The translations under genes were made by a program, and so were the position numbers. This document shows positions 17,076-25,921 of a DNA stretch of 64,000 bases, one piece after another (the stretch's first letter is position 1; every line of letters begins with the position of its first letter). The stretch covers positions 62,001-126,000 of the forward strand of contig NZ_MRCD01000012.1 of the NCBI RefSeq assembly GCF_001904745.1, written 5' to 3'. Source of the stretch: Calothrix sp. HK-06. Lineage in GTDB: Bacteria > Cyanobacteriota > Cyanobacteriia > Cyanobacteriales > Nostocaceae. The notes under the pieces were generated by a model that saw nothing but the letters and a program-made list of their open reading frames with translations, was not told the DNA's origin and searched no databases.

Positions 17076-19551
17076 TAATTTAACAAACCATGAATATTCG
17101 GCAACAGAGTCAATAAACCCTGTAGACTCACTCGAAGTTTTGCTGCATAAGTTAATGAACCGTGTCCGTCAATATGCAGAAATATCAGATATTTTGTCTG
17201 TCACAGTTAATGAAGTGCGGGTTTTTTTAGAAACTGACCGGGTTAAGGTATATAAATTTGATGCAGATGGTAGCGGTGAAGTTGTCGCTGAGTCTGTTAA
17301 TGAGTGTTTACCATCACTGTTAGGGCTACATTTCCCAGCAGAAGATATTCCACTTGAAGCGCGCGAAATGTTTGAGAAAGTCCGTCAGCGTACAATTGTA
17401 AATGTAGCTGCCCAAACTATAGGGTTAAGTAGATTTGTGTACCCAGAGAGTGATAATAATGATATTTGGTTTCGTCATGTAGACCCGTGTCATGTGGAAT
17501 ATTTAAGATCAATGGGTGTTAATTCTTCTGTAGTTGTGCCAATTTTACATCGTCAGCAATTATGGGGGTTATTAGTTTCTCATCATAGTGTGCCAAGAGA
17601 TGTTACTGAACGAGAATTACAAGTATTGCAACTTGTCGCAGACCAATTATCTATTGCGGTAGGACAATCAACCTTACTCCAACAAACTCGAATATTAGCA
17701 CAACAAGAAGCTACAATTAACCGCGTTGCCAAGTTGTTACATTCGATGACCGAAATGCAGTTGCAACAAGCTTTGGAGTTAGCGGTATCGGGTTTACAAG
17801 CTAGTGGTGGTAGAGTTTATATTGCACCGCAAAAATCAAACGAAGAACCACAAGTACATAGTTGCGGGTGTGGGAGTATATTAAATGAAAATTATTGCGA
17901 TTGGTTAACTACTCAACCAACGTTGCCTGAACAGAGTCATGTTTGGGTAATTAATGATTTGCTTGTATCAGCGCTTCCAGAATATTTAGCTAATGATTTT
18001 AATAAAGCTGAAATTCGGAGCTTATTAATCGTTCGTTTGGAGTACCGTACTTCAATTGTGGGTTATTTGAGTTTTTTCCGTCGCTCTATTGATACAGAAA
18101 CTTTATGGGCACGGCACCAAGACCCTGATGAAGCGCGACACTTACGTCCGGTACAATCGTTTGAAGCATGGCAAGAGTTAAAGAAAGCTCAGGTCAACCC
18201 TTGGACGGCGCCGGAAATTGATTTAGCTAATTCTTTGGGTAGCCACTTTGCAATGGCGATTCAGCAATATCATTTATATCAAAAAATACATGCTGCTAAT
18301 TATAATTTACATAGAGATATTGAACAAAGAAAGCAATTTGAAAGCAAAATTTCTGCATTAAATGCCGAGTTAGAGACACGAGTAATTGAACGCACTGCTG
18401 AGTTACAGCAAGCTAATACCGAATTGAAACATGAAGTTAAAGAACGTCAAATTGCACAAGCTTCTGTAGAGCGTTTAAGTCGGTATAACGGGTTAATTTT
18501 AAACTCAGCAGGCGAGGGAATTTACGGTTTAGATGCCAACGCCAAACTGACTTTTATAAATTCTGCTGGCGCCAGAATGTTGGGTTATCAAGTCGAAGAA
18601 CTAGTTACCCCAAACAAGGATTTTCTACAGTCTGTTATAAAACACACTAAATCTGATGGTACAGCATATAAATGGTCAGAAAACCCAATACGTGCGACTT
18701 TAGAATATGGCAAAGTTCAAAATATAAGTGATGATATATACTATCGTCGAGATGGGACAAAATTTACTGTTGAGTATATTTCAACACCAATCGAAGAACA
18801 AGGTCAAATTATCGGCGCCGTTGTTATTTTCAAAGATATAACCGAACGGCAAATTATTGAGCGCATGAAGGATGAGTTTGTTTCTGTAGTTAGTCACGAA
18901 CTGCGAACACCTTTAACTTCGATATGCAGCGCTTTAGGTTTACTATCAAATAATTCGCTAGATAGCCAACCAGTTAAGAAACAGCGAATGTTAGAAATAG
19001 CGTTTGAAAATACAAACCGTTTGGTGCGTCTTATCAATGATATTCTTGATATAGAGCGCATCAACTCTGGTAAAGTTACAATGCATTTTCAAATATGTAA
19101 TGCTGCTGACTTAATGACGCAAGCTGTAGATGAAATGCACGCGATGGCAGAAAAAGCCGAAATTACTCTTTGTGTGGCGCGACTAGATGCTCAACTTTGG
19201 GCAGACCCAGACAGAATAATTCAAACGCTTACTAATTTAATTAGTAATGCAATTAAGTTTTCAGGTGCTGGTACTACTGTTTGGTTAAGCGCAGAAATTC
19301 AGATGACTCCTCATATATTATTTAAAGTCAAAGATGAAGGAAGAGGAATTCCGGAAGATAAATTAGAAACTATATTTGACCGTTTTCAGCAAGTCGATGC
19401 ATCAAATTCTCGTAACCAAGGAGGGACGGGTTTGGGACTTGCTATATGTAGGAGTATTGTACAACAACATGGAGGCGCCATTTGGGCAGAAAGTGTATTA
19501 GACCAAGGTAGTACATTTTATTTTACATTACCTTTATTACGAGGAGCATAA
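17065..19551 (+). CDS. phytochrome-like GAF-GAF/PHY-PAS histidine kinase
   Basis: 828 residues; GTG start with GAGGAGG 8 bases upstream, overlapping the regulator before it. Residues 20-210 form a phytochrome-type GAF (VYKFDADGSGEVVAES, LGLHFPAEDIPLEAREMF) containing a Cys-His pair in DPCHVEYLRSMGV, the place where bilin is attached in Cph1-like proteins. Residues 210-410 look like a second GAF or PHY-like domain (ARHLRPVQSFEAWQEL). A coiled coil (410-470) and a PAS domain (470-600) follow. The kinase core has HisKA FVSVVSHELRTPLTSI (phospho-His near 613), an N box NLISNAIKFS and a G box GGTGLGLAI. It may sense light if a bilin binds; this is inferred. Confidence 0.87.
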   Translation: MLNNNLTNHEYSATESINPVDSLEVLLHKLMNRVRQYAEISDILSVTVNEVRVFLETDRVKVYKFDADGSGEVVAESVNECLPSLLGLHFPAEDIPLEAREMFEKVRQRTIVNVAAQTIGLSRFVYPESDNNDIWFRHVDPCHVEYLRSMGVNSSVVVPILHRQQLWGLLVSHHSVPRDVTERELQVLQLVADQLSIAVGQSTLLQQTRILAQQEATINRVAKLLHSMTEMQLQQALELAVSGLQASGGRVYIAPQKSNEEPQVHSCGCGSILNENYCDWLTTQPTLPEQSHVWVINDLLVSALPEYLANDFNKAEIRSLLIVRLEYRTSIVGYLSFFRRSIDTETLWARHQDPDEARHLRPVQSFEAWQELKKAQVNPWTAPEIDLANSLGSHFAMAIQQYHLYQKIHAANYNLHRDIEQRKQFESKISALNAELETRVIERTAELQQANTELKHEVKERQIAQASVERLSRYNGLILNSAGEGIYGLDANAKLTFINSAGARMLGYQVEELVTPNKDFLQSVIKHTKSDGTAYKWSENPIRATLEYGKVQNISDDIYYRRDGTKFTVEYISTPIEEQGQIIGAVVIFKDITERQIIERMKDEFVSVVSHELRTPLTSICSALGLLSNNSLDSQPVKKQRMLEIAFENTNRLVRLINDILDIERINSGKVTMHFQICNAADLMTQAVDEMHAMAEKAEITLCVARLDAQLWADPDRIIQTLTNLISNAIKFSGAGTTVWLSAEIQMTPHILFKVKDEGRGIPEDKLETIFDRFQQVDASNSRNQGGTGLGLAICRSIVQQHGGAIWAESVLDQGSTFYFTLPLLRGA

Positions 19552-19553
19552 TT

Positions 19554-19931
19554 ATGAGTAAGCGTGTATTGATAATAGATGATGAGCAGGGTATTCGAGA
19601 AACAACTCAAGTATGCTTAGAAATAACTGGGGATTGGGAAGTTTTTACTGCTAGTTCGGGTAAAGAAGGTTTAGTGCTAGCTGCTAGTTCACAACCTGAT
19701 GTAATTCTTTTAGACGTAATGATGCCAGATATGGATGGGTTGACTACATTGAAAAAAATACAATCCAATCCAGAAATTCAGCATATTCCTGTAGTTTTTC
19801 TGACAGCAAAAGCACAACCTGCCGAACAGCGTCAATTTAGCCAGTTAAAATTGGCAGCATTAATTACTAAACCCTATGACCCATTTACTTTGTCAGACCA
19901 ACTTACAGAGGTAATTTCACGAGCAATATAA
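19554..19931 (+). CDS. CheY-like single-domain response regulator
   Basis: 125 residues with a complete receiver: acidic pair in LIIDDEQG (residues 8-9), phosphoacceptor Asp in ILLDVMMPDMDG (near 53), Thr in FLTAKAQ and Lys in ITKPYDPF. No output domain. It starts 2 bases after the kinase stop, so it is the most likely phosphate acceptor of that kinase, in contrast to the first regulator of the operon, which has lost its Asp. Confidence 0.9.
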   Translation: MSKRVLIIDDEQGIRETTQVCLEITGDWEVFTASSGKEGLVLAASSQPDVILLDVMMPDMDGLTTLKKIQSNPEIQHIPVVFLTAKAQPAEQRQFSQLKLAALITKPYDPFTLSDQLTEVISRAI

Positions 19932-20194
19932 TTGATATAGGTGTACATAAAGATGGGATTACCCTTTGTTGAACCACAATAAAGAAGGAATCCCAATAGG
20001 GACTCCATTTGATTTGATTCTAAATTCTACTGTGCAATTAAAACGCTCAACTGATAAGCCCCCTCGTCTGGTTGAACCTCTACAAAAAGGTGAGGTTGAG
20101 AGAGAAACTCGGCTAAAGGGGTCGTTGTTACTGATATCATTTCAGAGCTTTCCTCAAATCTTACCACTCATAACGAGTATTGGAGAATCCTACT

Positions 20195-20260
20195 AAGTTG
20201 TCCGGTGAGAATGTGTTACCCGGTTTTGTTTTGAATATGCGCTGCCGTTGGGGCAAGTAA
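20195..20260 (+). pseudogene. Uma2 (DUF820) C-terminal fragment
   Basis: Twenty-one codons reading KLSGENVLPGFVLNMRCRWGK then TAA, the usual end of Uma2-type nucleases. No coding remnant was recognised upstream in 19932-20194 (only a chance frame). An intact Uma2 gene follows, so this is probably what is left of a tandem copy. Confidence 0.6.
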
Positions 20261-20307
20261 TAAGTTATATGATATAATATAGGGTTATTGCGGCTAGGTG
20301 TATATTT

Positions 20308-20886
20308 ATGACCCTTTTGACATTAAGTTTAGACACCGTTCATCTGAGTGACGATCAATTCTACCAGTTATGTCAAAATAACCGTGAGTTACAGTTTGAA
20401 CTCTCAGCCAAGGGAAAATTAATTATTATGTCACCTGTTGGAGGCGAGAGCGGAAATCGAGAAGCTGACTTTATTATCGATTTGGGAGTTTGGAATCGCC
20501 AAACTGGTCTCGGTTATACTTTCAGCTCCTCTACTGTGTTTAAGTTACCCAATGGTGCAAACCGTTCCCCTGACGCTACTTGGATTCAAAAGGAACGTTG
20601 GGAAGCACTCACTCCTGAACAAAGACGCAAATTTCCCCCTATTGCACCAGATTTTACAATTGAATTAAGGTCAGCAACAGATGATTTGGAAACGCTGCGT
20701 GAAAAGATGCAGGAATATATGGATGCTGGGGTGCAATTGGCATGGTTAATTAATCCGCAACAGCAGCAAGTTGAAATTTATCGCCAAGGGCAAGATATAG
20801 AAGTGCGAAATCTTCCTACACAATTATCAGGTGAAAATTTATTGCCAGGATTTAGCTTAAGTTTATCCCGGTTTGTAGATAGCTAA
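20308..20886 (+). CDS. Uma2 family (DUF820) PD-(D/E)XK protein
   Basis: 192 residues. Family signatures: LIIMSPVGGESGNREADFI, the conserved RSPDATWI (active-site Asp), PPIAPDFTIELRS (Glu) and MQEYMDAGVQLAWLINPQ (Lys/Gln region). It ends in a degenerate LLPGFSLSLSRF tail. Uma2 proteins form large families in filamentous cyanobacteria and have a restriction-endonuclease fold; their biological role is not known. Monocistronic. Confidence 0.85.
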   Translation: MTLLTLSLDTVHLSDDQFYQLCQNNRELQFELSAKGKLIIMSPVGGESGNREADFIIDLGVWNRQTGLGYTFSSSTVFKLPNGANRSPDATWIQKERWEALTPEQRRKFPPIAPDFTIELRSATDDLETLREKMQEYMDAGVQLAWLINPQQQQVEIYRQGQDIEVRNLPTQLSGENLLPGFSLSLSRFVDS

Positions 20887-21031
20887 TATAGCACTACAGA
20901 ATACTGATTAAATAAAGGTAAGCCTGTAAAAAGTAATGAATTTATTTTAGAGTAACCTAACAAATGAAAAATATTTATGTTGGGTGGAGCAAAATATAAC
21001 TTTAAAGAAAACGAGAATTTTGATATGTAAA

Positions 21032-22153
21032 TTAACAGCGTTGATAGCGCATCCCTGGTAACTGTGCAATTAAACCCATTAACTCAAGTTGTAATAGCGC
21101 ACTAGAAACTAAACCCGGCGCCATACCTGTTTGTTGAATAATCACATCAAAAGTAGTAGAGTCCATCGAAACAGTTTCGATAACCTTTTGAAGTTCAGGT
21201 TCTAACTGAGGTAAAGCTGTTTTTACAGGTTTTGCAGGTATGGAATCAAACTGTGGTATCGCTCCTAGCATTTTAATTAACTCATCCAGTTCGCTTGGAA
21301 TTGGTGTGGCACCTTGTGCAATTAGCTTTAAACAACCTTGAGAATTATAATCATCTACTCTACCTGGTAGTGCATAAACATCACGTCCAAACTCGTTCGC
21401 GTAGTCTGCTGTAATTAAGGCGCCAGATTTTATAGGTGCTTCAATTACCAAAACTGCACGACATAAACCTGCAATAATGCGGTTACGACGAGGAAAATGT
21501 GTACGGTCGGGTGGAGTTTTGCTACTAAATTCACTGACAACCATTCCTTGTTTTAGGATTTGCTGGTAAAGTTTTTGATTTTTGGCAGGGTAGACAACAT
21601 CAACACCTGTACCAAAAACAGCAATAGTGCGTCCGTCTGCTTTCAATGCAGCAACATGACTTTCACTATCAATTCCCTCTGCCATACCAGAAACAACAGT
21701 AAAACCGTTTTTTGCAAGTGCAGTACTAATTTGTCTCGTCCAGCGAACACCATACTCACTCGGTTGCCGTGTCCCCACAATTCCAATAAGTCCTTTTTGC
21801 CCCAAGTTCTCTTCTAATTCAACGGCGCCGCGATAATACAAAATAGGTGGAGGACTTGCAGTTTCCATAAGTAAACGTGGGTACTCATCATCAACAGGTG
21901 TCCAGAAATCAGGATTTTCTTTCAGGTGTTTTGCTAGGAACTCTTCAGGATGGTTAGTTTTATTAAAACTAGCTCGTTCGTTTCCGACTTTTTGTATCGT
22001 ATTAAAACCAAAACCTTCAACGGCGCCTAATTCACTTGACTTTACTTCCCATGCAGCTTGTAAAGAACCAAAGTGTTGATGCAACCGTTGTAATAATACT
22101 GGCCCGACACCTGATATCTGCGACCAAGCTAACCAATACGCGCGTTCTGGCAA
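21032..22153 (-). CDS. dprA: DNA-processing protein DprA
   Basis: 373 residues. The N-terminal helix-hairpin-helix region (SQISGVGPVLLQRLHQHFG) is followed by the Rossmann-like DprA core: IVGTRQPSEYGVRWT, VVSGMAEGIDSESH, VFGTGVDVVYP, FPRRNRIIAGL and SGALITADYANEFGRDVYALPG. The C-terminus is a winged-helix (about 310-373). DprA binds incoming single-stranded DNA and loads RecA during natural transformation, which fits the many transferred genes around it. The start at 22153 gives a complete family-length protein. Confidence 0.93.
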   Translation of the reverse strand: MPERAYWLAWSQISGVGPVLLQRLHQHFGSLQAAWEVKSSELGAVEGFGFNTIQKVGNERASFNKTNHPEEFLAKHLKENPDFWTPVDDEYPRLLMETASPPPILYYRGAVELEENLGQKGLIGIVGTRQPSEYGVRWTRQISTALAKNGFTVVSGMAEGIDSESHVAALKADGRTIAVFGTGVDVVYPAKNQKLYQQILKQGMVVSEFSSKTPPDRTHFPRRNRIIAGLCRAVLVIEAPIKSGALITADYANEFGRDVYALPGRVDDYNSQGCLKLIAQGATPIPSELDELIKMLGAIPQFDSIPAKPVKTALPQLEPELQKVIETVSMDSTTFDVIIQQTGMAPGLVSSALLQLELMGLIAQLPGMRYQRC

Positions 22154-22444
22154 CTTCCCATCCTCAATAACTATATATAGTGTTCCCAGGCGCCTGTTTT
22201 AGATTTAGAGCTTACGATGAAATATAACTATTTCTTAACTTTTTTCAAAGTATGTAGCAATACTTCTTTTGCAATTTCAATGTGTGGGAGCATATCTACA
22301 GTATAATTTCTATTTTTTTACAAGGTCATCATTATAATTACTTAGAATTTCTGGATTTGGGGCAAAATTGCTATTTTGTTGTAAAGCTCAACTTAGTAGT
22401 AATAATGTTCTGTTATCATTGTAAGGCAGCTTGTCCAGAAAGCA

Positions 22445-22819
22445 GTGTATCAACCGCTTGAAAAGAGTACGTGGTTGGAATTAATAGTAGTTATTTTTAG
22501 CCATATTCCTTTGTATAATCTTTATCCTCAATGGGGTTGGGCAACCGCCAACTCAGGAAAAGTACTCTCGTTATTATCTCGCTTTTCTTCTGTTACCGTT
22601 CTTAGCGGTCACATTCATCAAGTAATTCAACATAGCAAAGGTAACATTCGATTTAGTACGGCTGCATTTCTTGCTTATCCTTTGCCGGCGCCTGGAAAAG
22701 CTGAAAAACCAGGGCCAGTCACTTTACCAGAAAAAGATTTACTGGCTGTGTTAGGTTTCCGCACACTAGAATTTGTACCTGGTAATTATGTTAAAAATGA
22801 CCAGCATTCTCTAGCTTAA
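22445..22819 (+). pseudogene. metallophosphoesterase C-terminal remnant
   Basis: The frame carries VVIFSHIPLYNLYPQWGW and VTVLSGHIHQVIQ, i.e. the GH-x-H metal-binding end of a calcineurin-like phosphoesterase, then PAPGKAEKPGPVTLP and a normal-looking C-terminus. The N-terminal half with the D-x-H and GD-x-x-D motifs is missing and nothing like it is seen in the AT-rich 22154-22444. No RBS lies before the first possible start. It is probably inactive. Confidence 0.7.
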
Positions 22820-22833
22820 AGTCTTCCAAATCA

Positions 22834-22866
22834 AAAAACATCCAAAGTTTTCTTATGGATGTTTTT
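22834..22866. terminator. bidirectional rho-independent-type terminator
   Basis: Ten-base arms AAAAACATCC and GGATGTTTTT around a 13-base loop, A-rich on one side and U-rich on the other. It sits between the convergent ends of the phosphoesterase remnant and the Uma2 gene. Confidence 0.7.
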
Positions 22867-22905
22867 GTGGATACTTTTTTATTTATAAAAAGTTATTGAA
22901 ATTAT

Positions 22906-23469
22906 TTACATTTGTAACCAATCGAACAAATCTTTAACTGTAAGATTAAAGTCATCAGCAAATTGTGGCACTGGCAACAGGGCTTCTGGTTCATCGAAAA
23001 AAGCAGTTGGCTGGTCTTTTTGGTAAACCAGCACTGACTTTTCCTCTGGGTCAATTAGCCAACCTATCTGTGTACCATATTTTAAGCAGTGTAGAATATT
23101 CTTGGTAACTTTAGTTTGACTTTGGTCAGGAGACAAAATTTCGATTGTCCAATCTGGAGGAATTGAGAAAACGTTTCCAACTCCACCGTTTTCCTGACGT
23201 GGAATCCTATCCCATAAAAACACAGAAATATCAGGTACAATCGAACGACCGCCAAAAGTACAGCGAAGTTCTGAAAAAGCGCGTGCAATCTGTTTTGGTT
23301 TGACTACTGAGTTGATTGCAGGCGCCAACTCGGTTTGAATAACGCTGTGTTCTCCTTGAGGCATTGGTTTTTGAATTATGTACCCGTCAATATATTCGCT
23401 AGCCGGTTCTGTCTCCGGCAGTTTCAAAAATTCTTCTAATGTAAGGACTTGAGAAAGGGACTGTAACAT
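22906..23469 (-). CDS. Uma2 family (DUF820) PD-(D/E)XK protein
   Basis: 187 residues with a strong AAGGAG ribosome site 9 bases before ATG. Signatures: LTLEEFLKLPETEPASEYIDG, MPQGEHSVIQ, RSIVPDISVFLWDR (active-site Asp), PPDWTIEILSPDQS (Glu) and CLKYGTQIGWLIDPEEK. It belongs to a different Uma2 subfamily from the copy at 20308-20886. Function unknown beyond the nuclease-like fold. Confidence 0.87.
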   Translation of the reverse strand: MLQSLSQVLTLEEFLKLPETEPASEYIDGYIIQKPMPQGEHSVIQTELAPAINSVVKPKQIARAFSELRCTFGGRSIVPDISVFLWDRIPRQENGGVGNVFSIPPDWTIEILSPDQSQTKVTKNILHCLKYGTQIGWLIDPEEKSVLVYQKDQPTAFFDEPEALLPVPQFADDFNLTVKDLFDWLQM

Positions 23470-23634
23470 TTAAGGCTCCTTCCAAGAACTTTAGGGGCGC
23501 CACTTCTCTACTATTTTACTAGAAAATGTTTATAGTATTGATGCCCGTCCACTCTTTAAAACAGTAAGCTTTACAATCCAATTTCGATAAGTTATACAGG
23601 TATTGTAAGTGAGTTGGCTGTAAAAATAATTACC

Positions 23635-24744
23635 ATGATATTAAAATATACTGCTGGCTATATTCCAGGTAAAAAATCAGAGGGTGCAAAATTTCATCAA
23701 ATAGGACGCTTCCGGAGTAAGCAGTTGCCACCCAAAGTTGACCTGCGTAAATATATGACCGATGTAGAAGAGCAGGTTGGTAATAGTTGTGTTGCTAATG
23801 CTTTTGTAGGTGCTTATGAATACCTTGCAAAACGTGCTTTAGGCGAATCCAGTGATGTTAGCCGTTTGTTTGTTTACTATAACGCGCGGTCGCTGCATAA
23901 TAGCGAACACGAAGACCAAGGGACACAAATGGAACTAGCTATAGATGCATTGTGCAAATATGGGGCTTGTTCAGAAGAACTTTGGGCTAATGATGAGGAA
24001 CTAATTTTAGAGCAACCAGATGATTTAGCCTACGAACATGCTGCTAACTTTACAATTGAAGAAGCTGAGTTCGTTGAAACTGACCTTGACACATGGCGCC
24101 ATACTTTAGCAGAAGGATATCCAATTGCCTTTGCTCTCAATACATTTAATTCTTTTGATGAAGCAACACAAAATCAGGGGCGAGTACCAATCCCTAAGTC
24201 ATCCGATAATGTGCGCGAAACCCACGGATGGCACGCAATGCTGTGTGTTGGCTACTCAGATAAAGACAAAATGTTTATAGTACGCAACTCATGGGGGTCT
24301 TCTTGGGGAGATGAAGGGTATTGCTATATTCCCTACGACTATGTAATTCACAAAGACTATAACGCGCACGACTCCTGGATTATAAAATCTGTTAGCGATT
24401 TAGACTTTAGTGCTGAGGTTTGGGAAGAGGATGAGTCTGTTTTTGCTGACGAAGGTTCTTTATTGCTATTTGACTTCTATATCACAACTTCTGACCCAGA
24501 GGGTTTTGCAACCGACTTAGAAAATTTGTGTCTAAATTATGTAGAAAGCGACGAAGAATACTACTTTGACTATGAGTACGAAGAACAAGATGATGAAAGC
24601 TTTGTTCTTAATATTCTCAACTTTGACCTGACAATTGAAGACGCAACCGAATTCCTTGAAGAGTTAGACGCGCTTTGCGATGAATACGCCATAGATGGTG
24701 ACTACGACTACTGTATTGATGGTGAGGACTGCGAAGAGGAGTAG
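23635..24744 (+). CDS. papain-like (C1) cysteine peptidase with acidic C-terminal domain
   Basis: 369 residues from ATG 23635 (an upstream in-frame TTG is less likely). No signal peptide or membrane span. The peptidase domain (30-255) has the Gln-Cys pair in EEQVGNSCVANAF, catalytic His in HGWHAMLCVGY and Asn in VRNSWGSSWGDEGYCY. The last 110 residues are extremely acidic (SDEEYYFDYEYEEQDDES; DYDYCIDGEDCEEE) and contain two similar halves ending FATDLENLCLNYVE and ATEFLEELDALCDE, suggesting a duplicated alpha/beta module. It is cytoplasmic by prediction; no inhibitory prodomain is recognisable. Substrate unknown. Confidence 0.85.
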   Translation: MILKYTAGYIPGKKSEGAKFHQIGRFRSKQLPPKVDLRKYMTDVEEQVGNSCVANAFVGAYEYLAKRALGESSDVSRLFVYYNARSLHNSEHEDQGTQMELAIDALCKYGACSEELWANDEELILEQPDDLAYEHAANFTIEEAEFVETDLDTWRHTLAEGYPIAFALNTFNSFDEATQNQGRVPIPKSSDNVRETHGWHAMLCVGYSDKDKMFIVRNSWGSSWGDEGYCYIPYDYVIHKDYNAHDSWIIKSVSDLDFSAEVWEEDESVFADEGSLLLFDFYITTSDPEGFATDLENLCLNYVESDEEYYFDYEYEEQDDESFVLNILNFDLTIEDATEFLEELDALCDEYAIDGDYDYCIDGEDCEEE

Positions 24745-24751
24745 AAAGACT

Positions 24752-24910
24752 GGCAACGGATGATAAACGGATGTAACGGATAAGCTGCTTTAAATAGTAG
24801 GGTACGTAACACAATCAGTACTTCACTTCGCTTTTAAAGATTGGTGGTGTCACGCACCAAAATTTTGTTTTTAACAAATAACCATCCGTTACATCCGTTA
24901 CATCCGTTGC
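24752..24910. repeat. CGGATGTAA hairpin repeat, copy 2
   Basis: The longest copy (159 bp). Left arm GGCAACGGATGATAAACGGA...ACGGAT, right arm ATCCGTTACATCCGTTACAT...CGTTGC with an extra ACATCCGTT unit, and a spacer of about 95 bases that also contains GTCACGCACC. It lies between the convergent protease and TetR genes. Confidence 0.85.
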
Positions 24911-24936
24911 AAAGTTCCTCATCCATGTATATACAA

Positions 24937-25785
24937 TTATTTCAACTCCTTACCCCGTGCTAAGAGTTCAATTATCTCGCTGCGAGTCAGGTTGTTAGCC
25001 TTTGCGATGGCATCTAAGTTTTCCCAAGCAGTATCGGTAAGTCGAAGTGAGCGTAAACGTTTTGGTTCTTTGTAGTCTGGTTCAAATTTACCTGTAGCAG
25101 AACGCTTGCGTCGTGTAGATTTTTCCTTATTAGCAGAATATTTATCTTCATCTAACTGAACATTAGCAGTAATTAAGTCAACTAAATTATCAATCAGTCT
25201 TTGACGCTCTATTGGCATAATATCGCCACTTTGGAGCATATATTCAATCATCACAAAATGAAATAAGGCGCCCAAAAATACCCGTGCTGTTGCCTCTGGG
25301 TCTTTTAATTGTAATTCTGGATGAAACTGTAAATATTGGGTAATATTATTAACAAAAATCTTTTGTGTGTTACTAACTAAATACCTTGCTAGCGTGGGAA
25401 ATCGACCAGACTCAGCAATTACCAAGCGTATCAAATCTAAAAGTTCTGGTGTATCACTGACACTTTTACTTAGCTGATTTAAAAAATTATTTGCCAAATC
25501 TGCCAAGACAGGCGCAGGTTCTCCTTGAACAAAATCTATTGGCTGGTCTAGCACAACTGCACAACTTGTTATCAAACGCTCAATTAAAGCGATAAATAAT
25601 TTTTCCTTATCTTGAAAATGGCTGTAAACGGTTGTTTTCGATACACCTGCTGCTGCTGTGACTCTATCCATCGTTGCCCCAGCAAACCCATGTGTCAAAA
25701 ATTCCTGCATGGCGCCAGTTAAAATCGCTTCGATTTTATCTACCGATTGTGAAGCTTTATTGAGACCTTTGTTTTTTGCCTGCAT
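24937..25785 (-). CDS. TetR/AcrR-family regulator with C-terminal helix-turn/RHH-like tail
   Basis: 282 residues from ATG 25785, which has AGAGGTGAT directly upstream; the longer frame to 25839 lacks this. Residues 15-65 are the TetR DNA-binding domain (AGATMDRVTAAAGVSKTTVYSHFQDKE). Residues 70-205 are the ligand-binding/dimer domain. The tail (from about 225) is Lys/Arg-rich and then LRLTDTAWENLDAIAKANN followed by LTRSEIIELLARGKEL, a pattern of ribbon-helix-helix proteins and unusual in TetR regulators. It is divergent from devBCA with a palindromic operator candidate between, so it probably represses the exporter operon and itself. Confidence 0.85.
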   Translation of the reverse strand: MQAKNKGLNKASQSVDKIEAILTGAMQEFLTHGFAGATMDRVTAAAGVSKTTVYSHFQDKEKLFIALIERLITSCAVVLDQPIDFVQGEPAPVLADLANNFLNQLSKSVSDTPELLDLIRLVIAESGRFPTLARYLVSNTQKIFVNNITQYLQFHPELQLKDPEATARVFLGALFHFVMIEYMLQSGDIMPIERQRLIDNLVDLITANVQLDEDKYSANKEKSTRRKRSATGKFEPDYKEPKRLRSLRLTDTAWENLDAIAKANNLTRSEIIELLARGKELK

Positions 25786-25865
25786 ATCACCTCTTGCTTG
25801 GACTATGGGTGCCACCACAATAAATTCTAAGATATGCACCTTGACAAAAGCAACTGTACAGTTTA

Positions 25866-25885
25866 GTTTAGTAGTGTCACTAAAC
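25866..25885. promoter_or_regulatory. candidate TetR operator in the tetR/devB divergent promoter
   Basis: GTTTAGTAGTGTCACTAAAC: 7-bp perfect arms (GTTTAGT/ACTAAAC) around 6 bases, with further TTTAG and ATTTAGTTTA half sites on both sides. It lies between the two divergent genes, 37-81 bases from their start codons, where a TetR repressor would cover both promoters. Confidence 0.65.
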
Positions 25886-25921
25886 GATTTAGTTTACCTG
25901 TCTTGCACAAGAAGGGGAATT

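Noticed and set aside
19966..20196. 76-codon plus-strand frame after the CheY-like gene
   Set aside because: No family resemblance, low-complexity composition and no RBS; only the following Uma2 tail (20195-20260) has recognisable sequence.
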